Position numbers and translations under genes: made by a program. DNA of 14,059 nt, from positions 1-14,059 of the forward strand of contig NZ_CALAOH010000245.1 in the NCBI RefSeq assembly GCF_937926365.1, in the 5' to 3' direction. Below, in pieces: positions 1 to 10,019 of this stretch. The notes beneath the pieces are model-generated. The model was not told the DNA's origin. It ran no database searches and worked only from the letters and a program-made list of their open reading frames with translations. Source of the DNA: an uncultured Azohydromonas sp. GTDB taxonomy: Bacteria > Pseudomonadota > Gammaproteobacteria > Burkholderiales > Burkholderiaceae_C. Within the stretch, counting starts at the first letter, position 1. Each line of letters opens with the position of its first letter.

Positions 1-406
1 AGTAGGCATTGACCAGCGCCTTGCCGCCGCCCATGAAGAAGGCGTTGGTGCGCGCCACGTGCAGCGCGCCGGACAGCGGCGGCTGGAAGTGCACGCCGTG
101 CTTGCGCATCCAGTCGCGGCAACTGCTCGAGGCGCGGATGGTCAGCCGCGCCAGGTGCTCGTCGGTCAGCCCGCCCGTGACCTTGAGCAGGTCCTGCCAG
201 AACTCCTCCTCGGGATAGGCATCGACCAGCACGTCCTGCGGCGCGTCGTGCATGCAGCGCAGGTTGCGCGTGTGCTGCGAATTGCCGCCGCGCCACTCGC
301 GCGGCGAAGCCTCCAGCATCAGCACGCTCGCCCCGGCCTCGGCCGCCATCAGGGCCGCACACAGCGCCGCGTTGCCGCCGCCTATCACCAGCACATCGGT
401 ACTCAT
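1..406 (-). CDS. tcuA: FAD-dependent tricarballylate dehydrogenase (TcuA/CobZ type), N-terminal part
   Basis: This is the first 135 residues of a flavoprotein; the rest lies beyond the left edge. The N-terminus reads MSTDVLVIGGGNAALCAAL, a Rossmann FAD-binding fold with the GGGNAA dinucleotide loop at residues 9-14 and an acidic residue (E32) at the end of the second strand, where the adenine ribose is normally held. The following stretch (REWRGGNSQHTRNLRC, residues 36-51) and the later FFMGGGKALVNAY segment match what I remember of TcuA, which oxidises tricarballylate to cis-aconitate in Salmonella. The flavin half of CobZ, used in cobalamin synthesis in Rhodobacter, is closely similar, so the substrate is not settled by this fragment. 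The ATG is supported by a GAGG Shine-Dalgarno-like run about 10 bases upstream. A LysR gene lies 144 bases upstream in the same direction and is the likely regulator. Its partner TcuB, if present, would be outside the window. Confidence 0.82.
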   Translation of the reverse strand, partial: MSTDVLVIGGGNAALCAALMAAEAGASVLMLEASPREWRGGNSQHTRNLRCMHDAPQDVLVDAYPEEEFWQDLLKVTGGLTDEHLARLTIRASSSCRDWMRKHGVHFQPPLSGALHVARTNAFFMGGGKALVNAY

Positions 407-487
407 GGGAACCCGCCTCGAAAACTGAATGGGCGGATTGTTCCGGGATGGGATTGTGCTGGGAAATGAAAAACAGGTCTGAACTAT

Positions 488-500
488 TGCGGGTTGGGCA
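488..500. promoter_or_regulatory. Candidate LysR-type T-N11-A box upstream of tcuA
   Basis: Read on the minus strand the site is TGCCCAACCCGCA: T-N11-A with inverted TGC/GCA ends, the minimal shape of a LysR-family recognition site. It lies about 82 bases upstream of the tcuA start, a plausible activator position, and directly after the LysR gene. A second small dyad, GACTC-ACAC-GAGTC at 506-519, sits beside it. The rest of the 407-550 gap holds no gene and no promoter I would defend. T-N11-A boxes occur often by chance, so this is only a suggestion. Confidence 0.3.
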
Positions 501-550
501 TCAATGACTCACACGAGTCTCACCAGATTCTCGAACGCTGAAAGCCCGTA

Positions 551-1459
551 TCACAACTCCAGCGGCGTCTTGCGCAGCAGCTCATGGAAGGCCTCGGCCG
601 CCGGCGAGAGGCTGCCGCGTGCCCGGCGCAGCACCACCACCTTGCGCTTGACCGTAGGCTGCGTGATGGTGATCTTGCGCAGGCCCGGGCGGTCGCCCTC
701 CTTGAAGGTGGACGAGGGCAGGATGGCGCTGCCCACCCCGGCGGCCACGAGGTTCAGGGCCGTGGCGTGGTGCTGCACCTCGTAGTTGCCTTGCAGCCGG
801 ATGCCGCGTTTGGCCAGCTGGTAGTCCATGAACACCCGCGTGGCCACGAAGCTGCTGACGCCGATGAGATCGACGTCGCGCATGTCGGCCCAGGTGAGGG
901 TCTTGCGGTCCTGCAGCGGATGCGGCTCGCGGCAAATGAAGGCCAGCGGGTCGGAGAACAGCGCCGTCTCCGCGAGGTCCGCGTGCGATTCCTCGTGCAC
1001 GGCGATGCCCAGCTCGGCCTGCCCGCCGAGCACCGCCTCGCGGACCTCGCTCGACGCGCCGTCCAGCAGCCGGATGCGGTTGCCCGGGTACGACTCGGCA
1101 TAGCGGCGTATCACCTGGGGCAGGATGTGCGAGCTCATGGACGGGATGCAGGCCAGCGTGAAGTTGCCCTTGGCCCGCTGCGAGATGTCCTTGAGCCGCT
1201 CCACCGCCGCGGTCATCTCCTGCACGATGCCGCGCGCCTGGGGCAGGAATTCGCGGCCCACGGCGGTGAGCTCGACGCGGCGCGTGGTGCGGTCGAGCAG
1301 CCGCATGCCCAGGTAGGCCTCCAGCTTCTGCAGGCGCCGGGTCAGGGCCGTCTGGGTGATGTGCAGTTCGTGGGCGGCCTTGTTGAAACCGCCCAGCTCG
1401 GCGATGACGACGAAAGCCTGGACGCCGTCGAAATCGATCTTCACGGGTTCGGGGGTCAA
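551..1459 (-). CDS. LysR-family transcriptional regulator, TcuR-like by context
   Basis: The product is about 302 residues, the usual LysR-type length. An N-terminal winged helix-turn-helix (about residues 7-66; FNKAAHELHITQTALTRRLQKLE contains the recognition helix, broken here as FNKAAHELHITQ and TALTRRLQKLE) is followed by a linker helix and a periplasmic-binding-protein-like effector domain from about residue 95. It would bind DNA as a tetramer and switch neighbouring genes in response to a small molecule. Position just upstream of tcuA suggests a tricarballylate or citrate-like effector, but that is inference. The longest frame starts with TTG at 1457-1459; a GTG at 1442-1444 (product beginning MKIDFDGVQAF) is an equally good start and neither has a clear Shine-Dalgarno sequence. 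A perfect dyad overlaps the TTG, which favours the GTG or an autoregulated, very short leader. The nitroreductase gene diverges from it across a 69-base gap. Confidence 0.9.
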   Translation of the reverse strand: MTPEPVKIDFDGVQAFVVIAELGGFNKAAHELHITQTALTRRLQKLEAYLGMRLLDRTTRRVELTAVGREFLPQARGIVQEMTAAVERLKDISQRAKGNFTLACIPSMSSHILPQVIRRYAESYPGNRIRLLDGASSEVREAVLGGQAELGIAVHEESHADLAETALFSDPLAFICREPHPLQDRKTLTWADMRDVDLIGVSSFVATRVFMDYQLAKRGIRLQGNYEVQHHATALNLVAAGVGSAILPSSTFKEGDRPGLRKITITQPTVKRKVVVLRRARGSLSPAAEAFHELLRKTPLEL

Positions 1460-1472
1460 AAGTGGTTGACCC
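1453..1472. promoter_or_regulatory. Perfect inverted repeat at the LysR gene start, candidate operator
   Basis: GGGTCAA-N6-TTGACCC is a perfect 7-base inverted repeat with a six-base spacer (AAGTGG). It covers the TTG start codon of the LysR frame and lies in the divergent gap facing the nitroreductase gene. LysR-type proteins commonly bind dyads of this size next to their own gene and repress themselves. The spacing is T-N12-A rather than the classic T-N11-A. It could control the LysR gene, the nitroreductase gene, or both. Confidence 0.45.
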
Positions 1473-1528
1473 GGCAGCGTAGCGCGCCGGCCGGGCGGAC
1501 CCGGGTCGCCGTTTTAGGATGCGCGCCG

Positions 1529-2254
1529 ATGAAGCGACTCACACCTCCCCCTCCCATCGAGAGCAAGCTCCTGAGCGACGCGGTGGACTGGGCCATCGTC
1601 TCCCGCCGTTCCATTCGTGCCTTCCTGCCCACGCCCGTGCCGCGCGAGGAGATCGAGGCGATCCTGGAAGTGGCGCGGCACGCCGCCTCCGGCACCAACA
1701 CGCAGCCGTGGCAGGTGCATGTGCTCACCGGCGCGGCCAAGGATCGCGTCAGCGCGGCGGTGCTGCGGGCCTACGACGATCCGGCACAGCACGCGGCACT
1801 TGAAGAGCCCTACGCCTACTACCCGCGCGAGTGGGTTTCGCCCTACGTGGACCGGCGCCGCAAGGTCGGCTGGGACTTGTACGGCCTGCTGGGCATCGCC
1901 AAGGGCGACAAGGCCCGCATGCACGAACAGCACGGGCGCAACTACCGCTTCTTCGATGCGCCGGTGGGCCTGATGTTCACGGTGGACCGGGTGATGGAGC
2001 AAGGCAGCTTCATCGACTACGGCATGTTCCTGCAGAGCGTCATGGTCGCGGCGCGGGGCCGCGGCCTGGACACCTGCCCGCAGGCGGCCTTCACCCTCTT
2101 CCACCGCATCATCGCCCGCGAGCTGGGCCTCCCCGACGGGCAACTGCTGGTCTGCGGCATGAGCCTGGGCCATGCGGACCCGGACCGGGTCGAGAACACG
2201 CTGGTCACGGAGCGGGAGCCGGTGGAGGGCTTCACGCGGTTCCACGAGGAGTGA
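1529..2254 (+). CDS. Nitroreductase-family FMN oxidoreductase
   Basis: The product has 241 residues and belongs to the nitroreductase fold family, small FMN enzymes that use NAD(P)H to reduce nitroaromatics, quinones or related substrates as homodimers. The family's FMN phosphate-binding segment RRSIRAF is at residues 26-32, and SGTNTQPWQ at 54-62 is the usual second flavin-contact loop. DTCPQAAF and LLVCGMSLGHAD near the C-terminus match the flavin and dimer segments of the family. The natural substrate cannot be read from the sequence. I chose the ATG at 1529 because the RRSIR motif then falls at the usual distance from the N-terminus and AGGA (1516-1519) sits nine bases upstream; the open frame extends far further 5' but runs antisense to the LysR gene. 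It diverges from the LysR gene and converges on the gntR gene. A role together with tricarballylate use is not evident. Confidence 0.88.
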   Translation: MKRLTPPPPIESKLLSDAVDWAIVSRRSIRAFLPTPVPREEIEAILEVARHAASGTNTQPWQVHVLTGAAKDRVSAAVLRAYDDPAQHAALEEPYAYYPREWVSPYVDRRRKVGWDLYGLLGIAKGDKARMHEQHGRNYRFFDAPVGLMFTVDRVMEQGSFIDYGMFLQSVMVAARGRGLDTCPQAAFTLFHRIIARELGLPDGQLLVCGMSLGHADPDRVENTLVTEREPVEGFTRFHEE

Positions 2255-2276
2255 CACGGCCAAGGCGCTGCGCTCA

Positions 2277-2316
2277 CTGTTTCGCCACGCCCGCCTTCGC
2301 GGGCATGGCGAAACAG
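2277..2316. terminator. Long palindrome between convergent genes, probable bidirectional terminator or REP-like element
   Basis: Two 18-base arms (2277-2294 and 2299-2316) pair with one mismatch around a four-base loop. In a minus-strand transcript the mismatch becomes a G-U pair. It lies between the stop codons of the convergent nitroreductase and gntR genes, where a shared terminator would be expected. No run of T follows on either side, so intrinsic termination may be weak. The core CCCGCCTTCGCGGG resembles short dispersed palindromes common in GC-rich proteobacterial intergenic regions, so it may also be one copy of a repeat family. Confidence 0.6.
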
Positions 2317-2327
2317 GCGACCGAGCT

Positions 2328-2348
2328 TTCGGTTGCCAGGGAACCGAA
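2328..2348. repeat. Second short inverted repeat in the convergent gap
   Basis: TTCGGTT (2328-2334) and AACCGAA (2342-2348) form a perfect 7-base inverted repeat with a seven-base loop, twelve bases after the larger palindrome and 25 bases from the gntR stop codon. It could strengthen transcription termination from the gntR side or be the second half of a paired repeat unit. Confidence 0.45.
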
Positions 2349-2373
2349 CCGCGCTGTCCTCGGGCAGCCCGCC

Positions 2374-3066
2374 CTACCCCGCCGACGCCGCCGCCAGCCC
2401 GTTCTCGAAATGCGCCCGCATGAGCGCCTGCGACTGCTCGGCGTCGCGCGCCAGCAGCGCCTGCACCAGCGCGCGGTGCTCGGCCAGCGACTCGGCCACG
2501 CGGCCCTGGCGGAACAGCGAATGGTGGCGGTTGAGCTTCATGACCTTGCGCAGGTCGTTCACGATCTGGCTGCGCCAGCGGTTGCCCGCGATCTGCAGCA
2601 GCCGGTGGTGGAATTCCTCGTTGATGGCGAAGAAGGCATCGCGCTGCTGCGCCTGCGCCTCCAGTTGCTCGTGCAGCTTGTTGAGCTCGGCCAGCTCCGC
2701 GTCGCTCGCCTTGCGCGCCACCTCGGCCGCGGCATCGCTCTCCAGCACGCCCAGCAGGTGATAAACCTGTGACACGTCCTGCGCCGACACCTCGGTGACG
2801 TAGGCGCCGCGGCGCAGCTTCATCGTCACCAGGCCTTCGACCGCCAGCACCTTCAGCGCCTCGCGCAGCGGCGTGCGGCTGATACCCAGCGCGGCCGTGA
2901 GTTTTTGCTCATCAATCCAGCTGCCGGGTTCGAGCTCGCGGCTGAAGATCTGCTGCCGCAGGTGTTCGGCCACCTCCTGGTACAGCGGACGCTGTGCCAG
3001 CGGCGCGGCCACGGACTTGGCCACCGAAGTGGCAGTGAAAGCGGGGCTGGAAGCGGTCTCAGGCAT
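2374..3066 (-). CDS. GntR-family (FadR/FCD subfamily) regulator, likely controller of the methylmalonyl-CoA operon
   Basis: The product has 230 residues from the ATG at 3064-3066; a TTG two codons earlier (3070-3072) is also possible. After a roughly 25-residue Ala/Ser-rich tail, the winged helix runs from about residue 27 (PLYQEVAEHLRQQIFS) to 93, with the typical GntR signature ISRTPLREALKVLAVEGLV. The C-terminal all-helical FCD domain (about 97-225) carries FHHRLLQIAGN, a later EHRALVQALLARD and AHFENGL, whose histidines match the family's metal/effector site. Such proteins are mostly repressors released by an organic acid or acyl-CoA. It diverges from the mutase gene with 91 bases between the start codons, and a dyad overlaps both promoters, so it most likely represses that operon and itself. 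The effector could be propionyl-CoA, methylmalonyl-CoA or a related acid; nothing in the sequence fixes this. Confidence 0.9.
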   Translation of the reverse strand: MPETASSPAFTATSVAKSVAAPLAQRPLYQEVAEHLRQQIFSRELEPGSWIDEQKLTAALGISRTPLREALKVLAVEGLVTMKLRRGAYVTEVSAQDVSQVYHLLGVLESDAAAEVARKASDAELAELNKLHEQLEAQAQQRDAFFAINEEFHHRLLQIAGNRWRSQIVNDLRKVMKLNRHHSLFRQGRVAESLAEHRALVQALLARDAEQSQALMRAHFENGLAAASAG

Positions 3067-3081
3067 TTTCAAGGCGTCGGG

Positions 3082-3111
3082 TTGAATTTTGAATTATGCA
3101 TCTTGTATGAT
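3082..3111 (+). promoter_or_regulatory. Sigma70-type promoter for the methylmalonyl-CoA mutase operon
   Basis: TTGAAT (3082-3087) and TATGAT (3106-3111) are separated by 18 bases and placed about 46 bases before the mutase ATG. Transcription would start near 3118, giving a leader of about 40 bases. This AT-rich patch stands out in otherwise GC-rich DNA. Confidence 0.6.
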
Positions 3112-3120
3112 GGATGACAA
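3093..3120 (-). promoter_or_regulatory. Sigma70-type promoter for the gntR gene, face to face with the operon promoter
   Basis: On the minus strand TTGTCA (3115-3120) and CATAAT (3093-3098) are separated by 16 bases, about 27 bases before the gntR ATG. It occupies nearly the same bases as the mutase promoter, so the two would compete for RNA polymerase. Confidence 0.5.
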
Positions 3121-3121
3121 G
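3102..3121. promoter_or_regulatory. Candidate GntR operator overlapping both divergent promoters
   Basis: CTTGT (3102-3106) and ACAAG (3117-3121) form a perfect 5-base inverted repeat with a 10-base spacer. It overlaps the plus-strand -10 and the minus-strand -35. The half-site TTGTAT resembles sites of FCD-type GntR proteins. Binding here would shut both genes. Confidence 0.45.
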
Positions 3122-3157
3122 TTCGAAACGCCGCCTGAGCGCGAGGAGTCCTTATCC

Positions 3158-5311
3158 ATGTCGTCCGCCCCCGAGTTCAACCGTGCCACCCTGCAGCAAT
3201 GGGCCCAGGCCGCTTCCAAGTCGGCCCCCGGCGGCGACGTGAATGCGCTGACCTGGACCACGCCCGAGGGCATTGCCGTCAAGCCGCTGTACACCGCTGC
3301 CGACGTCGAGGGGCTGCCCTTCACCGACACGCTGCCGGGCTTCGAGCCTTTCATCCGTGGCCCGCAGGCCACGATGTACGCGGTGCGCCCGTGGACCATC
3401 CGCCAGTACGCGGGCTTCTCCACCGCCGAGGAGTCCAACGCGTTCTACCGCAAGGCGCTGGCCGCGGGCGGCCAGGGCGTGTCGGTGGCCTTCGACCTGG
3501 CTACGCACCGTGGTTACGACAGCGACCATCCGCGCGTCACCGGCGACGTGGGCAAGGCCGGCGTGGCCATCGACTCGGTGGAGGACATGAAGATCCTGTT
3601 CGACGGCATCCCGCTGGACAAGGTCAGTGTCTCCATGACCATGAACGGCGCCGTGCTGCCGGTGCTCGCGGGCTACGTCGTCGCGGCCGAAGAGCAAGGC
3701 GTGTCGCAGGACAAGCTGTCCGGGACCATCCAGAACGACATCCTCAAGGAGTTCATGGTCCGCAACACGTACATCTACCCGCCCGAGCCGAGCATGCGGA
3801 TCATCGGGGACATCATCGAGTACACGGCGAAGAACATGCCGAAGTTCAACTCGATCTCGATCTCCGGCTACCACATGCAGGAAGCCGGCGCCAACCAGGC
3901 GCTGGAGCTGGCCTTCACGCTCGCGGACGGCAAGGAGTACGTGAAGACCGCGCTGGCCAAGGGCCTGGACGTGGACGACTTCGCCGGTCGCCTCTCGTTC
4001 TTCTGGGCCATCGGCATGAACTTCTATCTGGAGATCGCCAAGATGCGCGCGGCGCGTCTGCTGTGGTGCCGGATCATGAAGGGCTTCAACGCCAAGAAGC
4101 CCAAGAGCCTGATGCTGCGCACGCACTGCCAGACCTCCGGCTGGAGCCTGACGGAGCAGGACCCGTACAACAACGTTGTGCGCACCACCATCGAGGCCAT
4201 GGCCGCGGTGTTCGGCGGCACGCAGAGCCTGCACACCAACTCGCTCGACGAAGCCATCGCGCTGCCCACCGAGTTCTCGGCCCGCATCGCGCGCAACACG
4301 CAGCTCATCATCCAGGAAGAGACCCACATCACCAGCGTGGTGGACCCGTGGGCCGGCTCCTACATGATGGAGAAGCTGACGCAGGAGATGGCGGACAAGG
4401 CCTGGGCCATCATCGAGGAGGTCGAGGCCATGGGCGGCATGACCAAGGCGGTGGACTCGGGCTGGGCCAAGCTCAAGATCGAGGCCAGCGCCGCCGAGAA
4501 GCAGGCGCGCATCGACTCGGGCAAGGACGTGATCGTCGGCGTCAACAAGTACAAGCTCGCCAAGGAAGATCCGGTCGAGATCCTGGAAGTGGACAACGTC
4601 AAGGTGCGCGAGGCCCAGATCGCGCGCCTGCAGCAGATCAAGGCCACGCGGGACGGCCAGAAGGTGCAGGCCGCGCTGGAGGCGCTGACCGCCGCCGCGC
4701 GTGAAGGCAACGGCAACCTGCTGGGCCTGGCCATCGACGCCATCCGTGCCCGCGCCACCGTGGGCGAAGTCAGCGACGCGCTGGAGGTGGTGTTCGGCCG
4801 CCACCGCGCCGACATCCAGAAGGTGACCGGTGTGTACGCAGCCGCTTATGACAGCGCCGAGGGCTGGGAAAAGCTGCGCGGCGAGATCGACGCCTTCGCG
4901 CAGGAAGCCGGCCGGCGTCCGCGCGTGATGATCGCCAAGCTGGGCCAGGACGGCCATGACCGCGGCGCCAAGGTGGTGGCCACGGCCTTCGCCGACCTGG
5001 GCTTCGACGTGGACATGGGCCCGCTGTTCCAGACCCCCGAGGAGTGCGCGCGCCAGGCCATCGAGAACGACGTGCACGCCGTGGGCATCTCCACGCTGGC
5101 CGCCGGCCACAAGACGCTGGTGCCGGCCATCATCGCCGAGCTCAAGAAGCAGGGCGCGGACGACATCATCGTCTTCGTCGGCGGCGTGATCCCGCAGCAG
5201 GACTACGGCTTCCTGTTCGATGCCGGCGTCAAGGGCGTGTACGGCCCGGGCACCCCGATCCCGGCCAGCGCCAAGGACGTGCTGGAGCAGATCAAGGCTG
5301 CGCAGCGCTGA
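3158..5311 (+). CDS. scpA: Methylmalonyl-CoA mutase, single-chain adenosylcobalamin enzyme
   Basis: The product has 717 residues, the length of complete single-chain mutases such as E. coli Sbm/ScpA. It interconverts (R)-methylmalonyl-CoA and succinyl-CoA in the cytoplasm. The N-terminal TIM barrel (to about 540) carries TMYAVRPWTIRQYAGFS at 72-88; Y74 corresponds to the Tyr89 of the Propionibacterium enzyme that drives homolysis. Q192, R202 and Y238-H239 match the other known CoA/substrate residues. The C-terminal B12 domain (about 585-717) has DGHDRG at 598-603, the DxHxxG motif in which H600 is the lower cobalt ligand, and later GGVIPQQD. These residues favour methylmalonyl- over isobutyryl- or ethylmalonyl-CoA mutase. 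The ATG at 3158 is preferred over an in-frame ATG at 3089 because AGGAG (3144-3148) precedes it and the upstream 23 codons cover the promoter. It heads an operon; no cobalamin riboswitch fits in the short leader. Confidence 0.95.
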   Translation: MSSAPEFNRATLQQWAQAASKSAPGGDVNALTWTTPEGIAVKPLYTAADVEGLPFTDTLPGFEPFIRGPQATMYAVRPWTIRQYAGFSTAEESNAFYRKALAAGGQGVSVAFDLATHRGYDSDHPRVTGDVGKAGVAIDSVEDMKILFDGIPLDKVSVSMTMNGAVLPVLAGYVVAAEEQGVSQDKLSGTIQNDILKEFMVRNTYIYPPEPSMRIIGDIIEYTAKNMPKFNSISISGYHMQEAGANQALELAFTLADGKEYVKTALAKGLDVDDFAGRLSFFWAIGMNFYLEIAKMRAARLLWCRIMKGFNAKKPKSLMLRTHCQTSGWSLTEQDPYNNVVRTTIEAMAAVFGGTQSLHTNSLDEAIALPTEFSARIARNTQLIIQEETHITSVVDPWAGSYMMEKLTQEMADKAWAIIEEVEAMGGMTKAVDSGWAKLKIEASAAEKQARIDSGKDVIVGVNKYKLAKEDPVEILEVDNVKVREAQIARLQQIKATRDGQKVQAALEALTAAAREGNGNLLGLAIDAIRARATVGEVSDALEVVFGRHRADIQKVTGVYAAAYDSAEGWEKLRGEIDAFAQEAGRRPRVMIAKLGQDGHDRGAKVVATAFADLGFDVDMGPLFQTPEECARQAIENDVHAVGISTLAAGHKTLVPAIIAELKKQGADDIIVFVGGVIPQQDYGFLFDAGVKGVYGPGTPIPASAKDVLEQIKAAQR

Positions 5312-5329
5312 GCCTGAGCCAAGGCAAGG

Positions 5330-5350
5330 AGGCGGCGCCCAGCGCCGCCT
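5330..5350 (+). other. GC-rich hairpin between the mutase and meaB genes
   Basis: AGGCGGCGC (5330-5338) and GCGCCGCCT (5342-5350) form a perfect nine-base stem with a three-base loop, 18 bases after the mutase stop. No T run follows, so it is unlikely to stop transcription fully. It could protect the 3' end of the mutase message or reduce downstream expression. Confidence 0.5.
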
Positions 5351-5380
5351 AAGCTCCAACACCGCAGTACCCACCCATCC

Positions 5381-6391
5381 ATGAGCCTGTCCAACCAGGC
5401 CCTGGCCGATGCCGTGCTGGGCCCACCCGGCCCCGCGCAGCGCCGTGCCATCGCCAAGACCATCACGCTGCTCGAATCGACACGCGCCGACCATCGCTCG
5501 CGCGCCGACGAGCTGCTCAACGGGCTGCTGCCGCACAGCGGCAAGTCGCTGCGCCTGGGCATCTCGGGCGTGCCGGGCGTGGGCAAGAGCACCTTCATCG
5601 AGGCGCTGGGCCTGTTCCTGATCAACCAGGGCCACCGCGTGGCGGTGCTGGCGGTGGACCCCTCCTCCAGCGTCTCCGGCGGCTCCATCCTGGGCGACAA
5701 GACCCGCATGGAACAGCTCTCGGCCGACGAGCGCGCCTACATCCGCCCCTCCCCTTCGGGCGGCACGCTCGGCGGCGTGGCGGAGAAGACGCGCGAGTCG
5801 CTGCTGGTGTGCGAGGCCGCGGGCTACGACGTCGTCATCGTCGAGACCGTGGGCGTGGGCCAGAGCGAGACGGCGGTGGCGAACATGACCGACATGTTCG
5901 TGCTGCTGCAGCTGCCCAATGCCGGCGACGACCTGCAGGCCATCAAGAAGGGCGTGATGGAGCTGGCGGACCTGGTGGTCATCAACAAGGCCGACATCGA
6001 CGCCCACGCCGCCACGCGGGCGCGCGCGCAGATCACCAGCGCGCTGCGCCTGTTCGGCCAGCACGGCGACCCCCACCATGCCGCGCATGACCAGACGCTG
6101 TGGCAGCCGCAGGTGCTGCAGCTCTCGGCCCTCAAGGCCCAGGGCCTGCCCGAGTTCTGGGCCGCGGTGAGCCGCTACCGCGAGCTGCAGACCGCCAACG
6201 GCCGCTTCGCCGCGCGCCGCCACCACCAGGACCAGGCGTGGATGTGGGAACGCATCGACGCCGGGCTCAAGCAACGCTTCCGTCAGCACCCGGCCGTACA
6301 GGCCTCGCTGCCGGTGCTCTCGCAACAGGTGCGCGCCGGCGAGGTCGCCGCCTCGGTGGCCGCGCGCCGGCTGCTGGAACTGTTCAACTGA
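5381..6391 (+). CDS. meaB: MeaB/ArgK-type G-protein chaperone of methylmalonyl-CoA mutase
   Basis: The product has 336 residues, normal for MeaB, a SIMIBI-class GTPase that guards adenosylcobalamin loading and protects mutase from inactivation. Walker A is GVPGVGKST at residues 63-71; DPSSSVSGGSILGDKTRM (93-110) contains the switch region used to sense the mutase; ETVGVGQSE (155-163) is the Walker B/switch part; NKAD at 202-205 is the guanine-specificity motif. A short C-terminal helical dimerisation arm follows. Older annotations call it ArgK or LAO transport ATPase, a name now considered misleading. It sits 69 bases after the mutase gene, the usual partnership. The ATG at 5381 gives the expected N-terminus but has no visible Shine-Dalgarno sequence, and a hairpin precedes it, so it may be made in smaller amounts than the mutase. 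Confidence 0.95.
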   Translation: MSLSNQALADAVLGPPGPAQRRAIAKTITLLESTRADHRSRADELLNGLLPHSGKSLRLGISGVPGVGKSTFIEALGLFLINQGHRVAVLAVDPSSSVSGGSILGDKTRMEQLSADERAYIRPSPSGGTLGGVAEKTRESLLVCEAAGYDVVIVETVGVGQSETAVANMTDMFVLLQLPNAGDDLQAIKKGVMELADLVVINKADIDAHAATRARAQITSALRLFGQHGDPHHAAHDQTLWQPQVLQLSALKAQGLPEFWAAVSRYRELQTANGRFAARRHHQDQAWMWERIDAGLKQRFRQHPAVQASLPVLSQQVRAGEVAASVAARRLLELFN

Positions 6392-6421
6392 ATCTAACGG
6401 TCACGGATCGACCGACGTACG

Positions 6422-6431
6422 AGGAGAGGTA
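6422..6431 (+). promoter_or_regulatory. Strong ribosome binding site of the carboxylase beta gene
   Basis: AGGAGAGGTA ends four bases before the ATG at 6436. It is an extended match to the 16S rRNA tail and decides this start over upstream in-frame codons that overlap meaB. The identical ten bases precede the alpha-subunit gene at 7979-7988. Confidence 0.75.
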
Positions 6432-6435
6432 CCCC

Positions 6436-7968
<1,533 letters not shown>

Positions 7969-7978
7969 TCGGGACTGC

Positions 7979-7988
7979 AGGAGAGGTA
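7979..7988 (+). promoter_or_regulatory. Ribosome binding site of the carboxylase alpha gene, identical to that of pccB
   Basis: AGGAGAGGTA ends three bases before the ATG at 7992 and fixes this start over an in-frame upstream one overlapping pccB. Matching sites on the two subunit genes suit balanced synthesis. Confidence 0.7.
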
Positions 7989-7991
7989 ACT

Positions 7992-10018
<2,027 letters not shown>

Positions 10019-10019
<1 letters not shown>

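Noticed and set aside
584..1528. N-terminal extension of the nitroreductase frame by about 315 codons
   Set aside because: The extension is antisense to the LysR gene and has no recognisable domain. The ATG at 1529 has AGGA upstream and gives the normal family length.
1529..2254. BluB (DMB synthase), suggested by the nitroreductase fold near a B12-dependent enzyme
   Set aside because: The sequence looks like a general nitroreductase, it is not in the mutase operon, and no other cobalamin-synthesis gene is present. I cannot exclude it entirely without an alignment.
3089..3157. Upstream ATG that would add 23 residues to the mutase
   Set aside because: The extra codons cover the -10 and dyad and lack a ribosome site, whereas AGGAG precedes the ATG at 3158.
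3112..3157. Cobalamin riboswitch before the B12-dependent mutase
   Set aside because: The predicted leader is only about 40 bases, far too short for that riboswitch, and no B12-box-like sequence is seen.
3152..6325. A very long open frame on the minus strand opposite the mutase and meaB genes (over 1000 codons)
   Set aside because: Its composition is dominated by Gly, Ala, Arg, His and Leu without any domain, and it lies opposite two genes with clear catalytic motifs. Strong third-position GC bias leaves few antisense stop codons, which explains it.
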